Assembly: GCA_007119985.1 (NCBI GenBank)
Contig: SKOQ01000236.1
Span: 1-5,744, forward strand
Direction: 5' to 3'
From: Marinospirillum sp.
GTDB taxonomy: Bacteria > Pseudomonadota > Gammaproteobacteria > Pseudomonadales > Halomonadaceae
Length of the DNA: 5,744 nt
The notes beneath the pieces were generated by a model. The model did no database searches. It was not told the origin of the DNA and saw nothing but the letters and a program-made list of their open reading frames with translations. Made by a program: the position numbers and the translations under genes. Shown one piece after another: positions 1 to 5,744 of the stretch (position 1 is its first letter; each line of letters starts with the position of its first letter).

Positions 1-335
1 ATGTGCGCATCGTGGATCGTAAGAAGGATATGATTAATATTTCCGGCTTTAATGTTTACCCTAATGAAATTGAAGGTGAAATTGCTTCTCACCCTGATGT
101 GCTAGAAGTGGCAGCCGTGGGTGTTCCGGATGAAAAAAGCGGGGAAGTCGTTAAGGCCTTTATTGTTTCACGCAATCCTAGTCTAACTGAGCAGGATATC
201 CGCGATTGGTGCAAGGAACGCTTGACCGGCTATAAACGCCCCCGCGAAATAGAGTTTCGCAAAGAGCTCCCTAAAACCAACGTGGGTAAGGTGTTGCGTC
301 GTCAGCTAAGGGATGAACTAAAACAGGCTGGCTAA
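1..335 (+). CDS. fadD: Long-chain-fatty-acid--CoA ligase, C-terminal fragment (5' end outside window)
   Basis: The frame is open at the left edge (first full codon at base 3) and ends in TAA at 333-335, giving the last ~110 residues of an ANL-superfamily acyl-CoA ligase; E. coli FadD is about 560 residues. Visible are the A8 hinge region RIVDRKKDM, followed by SGFNVYPNEIE (fragment residues 2-24), and the A10 motif PKTNVGK (90-96), whose lysine (K96) is the family's adenylation lysine. RIVDRKKDM, GFNVYPNEIE and LRRQLRDE match FadD closely rather than acetyl-CoA synthetase or 4-coumarate ligase. The enzyme activates long-chain fatty acids to acyl-CoA with ATP at the inner face of the membrane, feeding beta-oxidation. 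The GTG at base 3 is an internal valine, not a start. GC by hand count is about 48%, lower than the genes to the right. The family is secure; FadD paralogues (FadD1/FadD2) cannot be told apart from this tail. Confidence 0.93.
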   Translation, partial: VRIVDRKKDMINISGFNVYPNEIEGEIASHPDVLEVAAVGVPDEKSGEVVKAFIVSRNPSLTEQDIRDWCKERLTGYKRPREIEFRKELPKTNVGKVLRRQLRDELKQAG

Positions 336-340
336 GTAAT

Positions 341-373
341 GACTCTGCATCCAAAGGGAGTCGGATGCCCGAC
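341..373. repeat. Interleaved short inverted repeats just after fadD
   Basis: Three perfect complementary pairs overlap in 33 bases: GACTC (341-345) with GAGTC (358-362), GCATCC (347-352) with GGATGC (363-368), and GTCGG (360-364) with CCGAC (369-373). They cannot all pair together. No T-run follows, so this is not a standard rho-independent terminator, although its place 6 bases after the fadD stop fits 3'-end structure or RNA protection. The pairings are seen in the sequence; any function is inference. Confidence 0.35.
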
Positions 374-466
374 AAAATACCGCTGTATAAGGGGTGTTAT
401 GTCGTGCTTTTTGTTGTGCAGGCTTACTAATCTCTTTTAAATCAATGGAATGAATTCTGGCTCGGG

Positions 467-503
467 TTTTGCAAAAGGTCTTGGAACTGCGTTAACACAA
501 CGC
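467..503. repeat. Palindrome and inverted repeat upstream of the reductase gene (possible operator)
   Basis: TTTTGCAAAA (467-476) is a perfect 10-base palindrome. GCGTT-AACAC-AACGC (489-503) is a perfect 5-base inverted repeat with a 5-base centre. Both lie within 65 bases of the reductase start, where a repressor or activator site would be expected. No regulator gene is in the window and no family consensus is recognised. Short palindromes arise by chance, so confidence in function is low. The remainder of 336-531 holds only weak -10-like AT-rich sequence near 436-442, with no good -35 partner. Confidence 0.25.
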
Positions 504-531
504 CCTCGTTCCGCTGCAAGAGACTAAGCCC

Positions 532-1485
532 ATGAGCCAGCAAATGACCGTTCGCGTTGCGGACAAGTACCCAATTGCCCAGGACACCGTCGCCATAGAA
601 CTGGTCCCCCAGGATGGGGAGACCCTGCCCGCTTTTACCGCAGGGGCACATATAGATGTTTTCTTAGGTCCGCAAACTGTTCGCCAGTATTCTTTAGCCA
701 ATGATCCGGCTGAGTCTAATCGTTACCTGCTAGGGGTGCTCAAGGCTCCACAAAGCCGCGGGGTGTCCAAGGCTCTGCATGATCAGTTAAAGCCGGGAAT
801 GCTGCTGAAAATCGGTACCCCGCGCAATGTCTTCCCGCTGGAAGAAAATGCGTCCATGAGTTTGCTGATTGGGGGCGGCATTGGGATTACCCCTATGCTG
901 ACTATGGCCTGGCGCTTACAGCAACTGGGTCGTCCCTTTGAGCTGCATCTGTGCAGCCGTTCGCGTGAAGCTGCGCCCTTTGTGGACCAGATTCAGGCTT
1001 CTCCTTTAGCGGCTTCTTTTTATTTGCACCTGGATACAGATGGGCCTGAACAGCGTCTAGACCCAGCGGCTTTAGCCGCACAAGCACTAGCAGGCAGCCA
1101 TTTGTATGTGTGTGGCCCGGCTGGGTTTATGGACTGGGTCATGCAGGAAGCGGGACACCACCTGCCGGAGGAACAGCGCCATCAGGAGCATTTTGATACC
1201 GCCCCCGAAACCCTGCTGAATCCGGTGTTTGCTGCCTGGGTTTCCAGCCAGAATTTGCGTTTGGAAGTACCCGCCCACCAGACCCTGCTGGATAGCCTGG
1301 CTGAACAGCAGATCTTTCTGCCGCGTAACTGCCCACGGGGGATGTGTGGCTCTTGCAAGGTGCGTGTGCTGAAAGGCGAAGTGGATCATCGTGATCAACT
1401 CCTGCTACCCGAACAGCGTGCCGAAGGCTGGATGCTGCCCTGTATTTCACGTGCATTGAGTGAAGAATTAGTGCTGGATCTTTAA
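532..1485 (+). CDS. PDR/VanB-family oxygenase reductase (FMN, NAD(P)H, 2Fe-2S ferredoxin)
   Basis: This 317-residue cytosolic protein has the order typical of phthalate dioxygenase reductase: FMN domain, nicotinamide domain, C-terminal plant-type ferredoxin. RQYSLAND (51-58) is the flavin-binding RxYS motif, GGGIGITPM (114-122) and CGPAGFM (194-200) form the NAD(P)H-binding side, and C267, C272, C275 and C304 give the CX4CX2C...C cluster ligands. Length matches the family (about 315-325). Such proteins pass electrons from NAD(P)H to a Rieske oxygenase, as in phthalate, vanillate (VanB) or carnitine (CntB) oxidation. The partner and substrate cannot be assigned, because no oxygenase gene lies in the window. 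The ATG at 532 is the first ATG after an in-frame TAA at 493-495; the Shine-Dalgarno is weak (AAGAG, 518-522), and ATG at 544 is a less likely alternative. A terminator follows, so it is probably transcribed alone or with unseen promoter elements in 336-531. Confidence 0.9.
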   Translation: MSQQMTVRVADKYPIAQDTVAIELVPQDGETLPAFTAGAHIDVFLGPQTVRQYSLANDPAESNRYLLGVLKAPQSRGVSKALHDQLKPGMLLKIGTPRNVFPLEENASMSLLIGGGIGITPMLTMAWRLQQLGRPFELHLCSRSREAAPFVDQIQASPLAASFYLHLDTDGPEQRLDPAALAAQALAGSHLYVCGPAGFMDWVMQEAGHHLPEEQRHQEHFDTAPETLLNPVFAAWVSSQNLRLEVPAHQTLLDSLAEQQIFLPRNCPRGMCGSCKVRVLKGEVDHRDQLLLPEQRAEGWMLPCISRALSEELVLDL

Positions 1486-1546
1486 CGGATCACTGAATCT
1501 GCTCAAATCAAACTCGCTTTATCCAACAACTTCAGTTTACAAGCTT

Positions 1547-1570
1547 AAGGGCCAGTTGCTGGCTTTTATT
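1547..1570 (+). terminator. Rho-independent terminator after the reductase gene
   Basis: GCCAG (1551-1555), loop TTG, CTGGC (1559-1563), then TTTTATT. Bases AAGG before the stem can extend pairing with the TTTT through A-T and G-U pairs, giving up to 9 base pairs. It lies about 60 bases past the reductase stop and 50 bases before the cyclase start, separating the two transcription units. The GC core is short, so efficiency may be moderate. Confidence 0.7.
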
Positions 1571-1607
1571 CAAATCTGCACTTAGTATGAATGCTTGTTA
1601 CCCTGTT

Positions 1608-1613
1608 GGTGAG
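1608..1613 (+). promoter_or_regulatory. Ribosome binding site of the diguanylate cyclase gene
   Basis: GGTGAG lies 7 bases before ATG 1621. An in-frame TAG (1618-1620) abuts that ATG, so no upstream extension of the reading frame is possible, which fixes 1621 as the earliest start. No convincing sigma70 promoter was found in 1571-1607; TAGTAT (1583-1588) is a weak -10 candidate without a good -35. Confidence 0.55.
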
Positions 1614-1620
1614 TGGATAG

Positions 1621-3000
1621 ATGCGCCTTTCTGGTTATGGCCTGACCACACGTGTGGCTTTACTGACTCTAGTGCTGGCACTGGTGCTGCTGGCCGTGAT
1701 TAGTCTTGCCTTCACGGCGTTCGGGCAATACCGCAACACCCTGGATCAGGTTGCTGAGGAACAGGTGCAGGCTCTGATGGCTGCGACTCGTTTGGTGCAG
1801 CAGGCGGAAGGCATGGTCAATGCCAGTGCTTTGCTGTTGCTGGCGGAAAACCATTTCAACCGACGCCAGGCGGTATTTGAAGTTGAAGACCGCAAGGAGT
1901 GGATCGGACGCCTGCTCAGTGAACTGAAAGACTATCAAGGTGAGCAGGTCGATTTTGAAGAGATTGCCGGGATCAAACAGGCGCTGTTTAGCAACCTGAA
2001 TCTGATTAATGAGTTGGTGCGCCGACGTATTAACCAGCGGGTCGATGTGTATTTCCAGGACACACTGGACCCTAAAGCCGTGCAAGAACTGGAATTGATT
2101 AACGCCGAGATCGGCGAAATGATTCGTGCCAATCGAGCCCTATCGCAGGATCTAACGGTGGCAGTGGGTCAGCAGGTGCATTACATTCGCACAGCCATGG
2201 TGTCGGATGTCCGTAGACTTCATCAAGATATAGCGGTGCGGGAAGCCTGGTTGATCTACGCGGGCGGTCTGGCGCTGCTGATGGTGCTATTGACGGCCAT
2301 CTATGTCAATCGCTCAGTGGTAGCGCGGGTGGTACAGTTGCAGCAGGCCATCAGCCAGAAGCACCCTCAGCCAGGCGATATTCCGGTAAGGGGCAATGAT
2401 GAAATCGCCTGGATGGCTCAGTCGATTCATCGTTATGTCGATAAAATCAATGAAGATGAGCGGCGTATTCTGCAAATGAATGAAGAGCTCTCTTTTTTGG
2501 CGACCCATGATGCCTTGACGCAGCTACACAACCGGCATTACTTCGACCGGCACATCAATGAACTCTCAGCCCGGCCTGAAGCCAGCGGTTTCAGTGCAGC
2601 CATGATTGATATTGACCATTTCAAGCGTATCAATGACCGCTACGGCCATGATGCCGGGGATCAGGTCATCATTCGCTTTGCCGAGCAGCTGGTTAGCCTG
2701 CTGCCTAAGGATGTACTTCTGGCCAGGGTCGGGGGTGAAGAGTTTGCCGTGATCTTCCAGCAGCAGTCGCTGGAAGCTGCGACCGAGCTACTGGAGCAGG
2801 TCCGGGCGGAAATCGCAGCTCATCGCCTAGACATCGAAGGTCAGTCACTGCAGGTCAGTGTTAGCATCGGCCTATCCGGTTATTGTCAAAATGGGGATCT
2901 GGTCGCTTGCCTGAAGCAGGCAGACCGGGCACTGTATCAGGCTAAACATCAGGGCCGGAATCGCCTGATCGTGTTTAAGAATGAAGGAGAGGCAAGATGA
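1621..3000 (+). CDS. Membrane-bound diguanylate cyclase: periplasmic sensor, HAMP, GGDEF
   Basis: This 459-residue inner-membrane protein should make c-di-GMP from two GTP. Its order is TM1 (about 12-34), a helical periplasmic domain (about 35-209), TM2 (about 210-229), HAMP (about 229-277, with the NDEIAWM signature), a linker helix, then GGDEF (about 290-455). The catalytic domain looks intact: THDALTQLHNR (295-305), D330 (metal), N338 and D347 (guanine contacts), and GGEEF (371-375). The RxxD inhibitory site is missing: the expected R and D positions (362, 365, by PleD spacing) are P and V. No EAL domain is present. The periplasmic part is rich in Q/E/L helices like MCP or TorS sensor bundles and matches no domain I can name. 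The stop overlaps the next ATG by 4 bases, and the Shine-Dalgarno for that gene lies inside this one, so the exported binding protein downstream is co-expressed and may be its sensing partner (inference). Confidence 0.92.
   Translation: MRLSGYGLTTRVALLTLVLALVLLAVISLAFTAFGQYRNTLDQVAEEQVQALMAATRLVQQAEGMVNASALLLLAENHFNRRQAVFEVEDRKEWIGRLLSELKDYQGEQVDFEEIAGIKQALFSNLNLINELVRRRINQRVDVYFQDTLDPKAVQELELINAEIGEMIRANRALSQDLTVAVGQQVHYIRTAMVSDVRRLHQDIAVREAWLIYAGGLALLMVLLTAIYVNRSVVARVVQLQQAISQKHPQPGDIPVRGNDEIAWMAQSIHRYVDKINEDERRILQMNEELSFLATHDALTQLHNRHYFDRHINELSARPEASGFSAAMIDIDHFKRINDRYGHDAGDQVIIRFAEQLVSLLPKDVLLARVGGEEFAVIFQQQSLEAATELLEQVRAEIAAHRLDIEGQSLQVSVSIGLSGYCQNGDLVACLKQADRALYQAKHQGRNRLIVFKNEGEAR
2985..2999 (+). 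promoter_or_regulatory. Shine-Dalgarno and 4-base stop/start overlap coupling cyclase to binding protein
   Basis: AGGAG (2985-2989) sits 7 bases before ATG 2997, within the last codons of the cyclase gene. ATG (2997-2999) overlaps the cyclase TGA (2998-3000) as ATGA. This is the strongest Shine-Dalgarno in the window and indicates translational coupling of the two proteins. Confidence 0.85.
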
Positions 3001-4475
3001 TCAGATGGCGCTGGTTGATCGGCGTTGCGGTGCTGGCGTTGAGCCTGCCGCTGCTGGCGGAGCGGGATCAAGTTCGCATAGAGCTTCACTTGGAGCCACC
3101 ACATCTGGACCCGACCCGAACACCGGCTGCAACAGTGGCCGAGGCCACCTACGGCAATATTTTTCAGGGGCTGACGCGTATCAACCGTGACGGGGAGGTA
3201 GAGCCCTTATTGGCGCAGCGGTGGACGGTTTCTGAGGATGGTCTGGAGTATGTGTTTTATCTACAGCCAGGGGTGTACTTTCATAACCAGCAGCCTTTCA
3301 CGCCGCAAGTGGCCGTGTTCAGTCTCAAACGCCTGCTTGACCCTGAAGCTGGCAACCCGCAGCGCTCACTATTTTCCAGTATTCGCGAGGTCACCCCCCT
3401 AGGGCGGGATCGCTTACGGGTGCGCCTGCACCGGCCGGATAGCCTGCTACTGTTTCGTTTGGGACTTTCGGCAGCGGTGATGGTGGAACCCAAGAGTGTT
3501 GCCAATAACCCGAATCATCCAGTGGGTACCGGGCCCTATGCAGTAGCCAGTTGGGACCAGGGTCGCCTGCTGGAGCTGCGGGCCTTCCCTCACTATTGGC
3601 GAGACCAGCCGCCTATTCGCCATGCTGTGATCAGCTTCACCAGTAACCGCCTTGAACTCGAAGCTAGCCTGGCCGAGGGTGAAGTAGATTTTTACCCCAA
3701 TATTAGTCCTATGGAAGCGGTAGTACGCCTGGCCACACGCGGTGATTATCGGGTCAATGACGGTGTCACCGAAGGCCAGACACTGTTGGTGTTCAACCAT
3801 GCGCATCCAGCGTTGGCGGACATCCGAGTACGTCGGGCGATTAATCATGCGGTGGACAAGCGAGCGCTGTTACTGGCCTTTCCGACTGCCAGCCCCGCCT
3901 TGATCGGTAGCCATTTTTCACCCCTGCATCCGGCTTATGTCGACCTGGTGGACTTTTATCCTCATGACCCGGCACGGGCGCGTGCGCTTCTGGCCGAGGC
4001 CGGTTATGAGCAGGGTCTGACCTTGCGCCTGAAGGTGCCGCCCCCCCTCTATGCCCGCCAGTTGAGTCTGCATCTGGCTGAGCAGCTGGAAGCGGTGGGC
4101 ATCGAAATTGACATGCAGCGCATCGGCTGGCCCGACTGGCTAGAGCAAGTATTCACCGACAGGGACTATGATCTGACGCTGGTGGCCCATGTCGAGCCCC
4201 TGGATATGGACATCTATGCACGCGAGAACTACTACTTTAACTTCGACAGCGAAACCTTTCGTCAGCTGTGGCAGGCCATAGAAACCAGTCAGGATGAAGC
4301 TGAAAGAAACCGTCTGCTAGGGAAGGCTCAGGTCTATCTGGCAGAAGCCGCAGCGCAGGTGTTCTTGCATATCAAGCCGCAGCAGTCGATTCGTAAGAAG
4401 GGGTTGAGAGGCTTCTGGGAAAATGCCCCGGTACCGGCAGTTATTCTGGAAGAGCTCTACTGGGAAACACCCTGA
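2997..4475 (+). CDS. Exported family-5 solute-binding protein (peptide/nickel type), partner of the diguanylate cyclase
   Basis: This 492-residue protein has an SBP_bac_5 (DppA/OppA/NikA-type) fold. A Sec signal peptide is visible: basic MIRWR, a hydrophobic core, and likely cleavage after LPLLA (A21). No cysteine follows, so it is a soluble periplasmic protein rather than a lipoprotein. Family signs are EPPHLDPTRT with AATVAEATYGNIFQGLTRI (33-62), the VGTGPY motif (176-181), VRRAINHAVDKRALL (278-292) and the C-terminal lobe. Family members bind oligopeptides, dipeptides, nickel chelates or sugars; the ligand here cannot be read from sequence. No permease or ATPase gene is adjacent: upstream is the overlapping GGDEF gene and downstream is hrpA. 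That arrangement suggests a ligand-receptor role for the cyclase rather than transport, though a transporter elsewhere could use it. The start is well supported by AGGAG at 7 bases. No disruption was seen. Confidence 0.9.
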   Translation: MIRWRWLIGVAVLALSLPLLAERDQVRIELHLEPPHLDPTRTPAATVAEATYGNIFQGLTRINRDGEVEPLLAQRWTVSEDGLEYVFYLQPGVYFHNQQPFTPQVAVFSLKRLLDPEAGNPQRSLFSSIREVTPLGRDRLRVRLHRPDSLLLFRLGLSAAVMVEPKSVANNPNHPVGTGPYAVASWDQGRLLELRAFPHYWRDQPPIRHAVISFTSNRLELEASLAEGEVDFYPNISPMEAVVRLATRGDYRVNDGVTEGQTLLVFNHAHPALADIRVRRAINHAVDKRALLLAFPTASPALIGSHFSPLHPAYVDLVDFYPHDPARARALLAEAGYEQGLTLRLKVPPPLYARQLSLHLAEQLEAVGIEIDMQRIGWPDWLEQVFTDRDYDLTLVAHVEPLDMDIYARENYYFNFDSETFRQLWQAIETSQDEAERNRLLGKAQVYLAEAAAQVFLHIKPQQSIRKKGLRGFWENAPVPAVILEELYWETP

Positions 4476-4497
4476 AAACTTTGTTAGGCCTTACTTT

Positions 4498-4525
4498 TTG
4501 GCTTGCTGATCGTTTGCTTTATACT
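4498..4525 (+). promoter_or_regulatory. Candidate sigma70 promoter for hrpA
   Basis: TTGGCT (4498-4503), a 16-base spacer, then TATACT (4520-4525) match 4/6 and 5/6 of the sigma70 consensus. The predicted start of transcription is near 4532, leaving a leader of about 23 bases before the hrpA ATG. No clear terminator lies between the binding-protein stop (4475) and this site, so read-through into hrpA remains possible. Confidence 0.5.
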
Positions 4526-4554
4526 GCCCGCTTTTCAGCGGTCAGTGAGTGATT

Positions 4555-5744
<1,190 letters not shown>

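Noticed and set aside
386..391. TATAAG as a -10 element for the reductase gene
   Set aside because: The hexamer 17 bases upstream (GGATGC) has no similarity to a -35 box, and the site is about 140 bases from the start codon.
1669..2085. 138-codon open frame on the - strand inside the cyclase gene
   Set aside because: It is the complement of the periplasmic-domain coding sequence; its H/Q-rich translation is typical of an antisense shadow.
4476..4500. Possible terminator (AGGCCT followed by TTTTT) after the binding-protein gene
   Set aside because: AGGCCT is a palindrome without a loop and the flanks do not pair, so no stable hairpin precedes the T-run.

Overview
The window looks like chromosomal DNA of a gammaproteobacterium, probably of the Oceanospirillales or a related marine or soil lineage. 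This rests on protein character only: a FadD-type acyl-CoA ligase tail, a HrpA helicase very like the enterobacterial protein, and a membrane-bound GGDEF protein. No rRNA or other phylogenetic marker is present, so the order-level call is a guess. All genes lie on the + strand. No tRNA, rRNA, insertion sequence, CRISPR array, phage gene or attachment site was seen.

Layout: (1) bases 1-335 hold the 3' end of a long-chain acyl-CoA ligase (fadD). (2) Bases 336-531 are intergenic, with several short inverted repeats but no convincing terminator or promoter. (3) Bases 532-1485 encode a complete phthalate-dioxygenase-reductase/VanB-type electron-transfer flavoprotein (FMN, NAD(P)H, C-terminal 2Fe-2S) with no oxygenase partner in view. 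(4) Bases 1486-1620 contain a small rho-independent terminator. (5) Bases 1621-3000 encode a two-TM, HAMP-containing diguanylate cyclase. (6) Bases 2997-4475 encode an exported family-5 (peptide/nickel type) solute-binding protein that overlaps the cyclase gene by 4 bases. (7) A 79-base gap carries a sigma70-like promoter. (8) Bases 4555-5744 encode the first 396 residues of the DEAH helicase HrpA, cut by the window end.

The most interesting unit is the cyclase/binding-protein pair. A periplasmic binding protein with no transporter genes in view is translationally coupled to a cyclase that has a large periplasmic helical domain. The inferred system is a two-protein periplasmic nutrient or peptide sensor controlling c-di-GMP synthesis, comparable in logic to NspS/MbaA, TorT/TorS and LuxP/LuxQ. 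The other genes appear to be independent units: fatty-acid activation, an orphan oxygenase reductase, and RNA helicase housekeeping.
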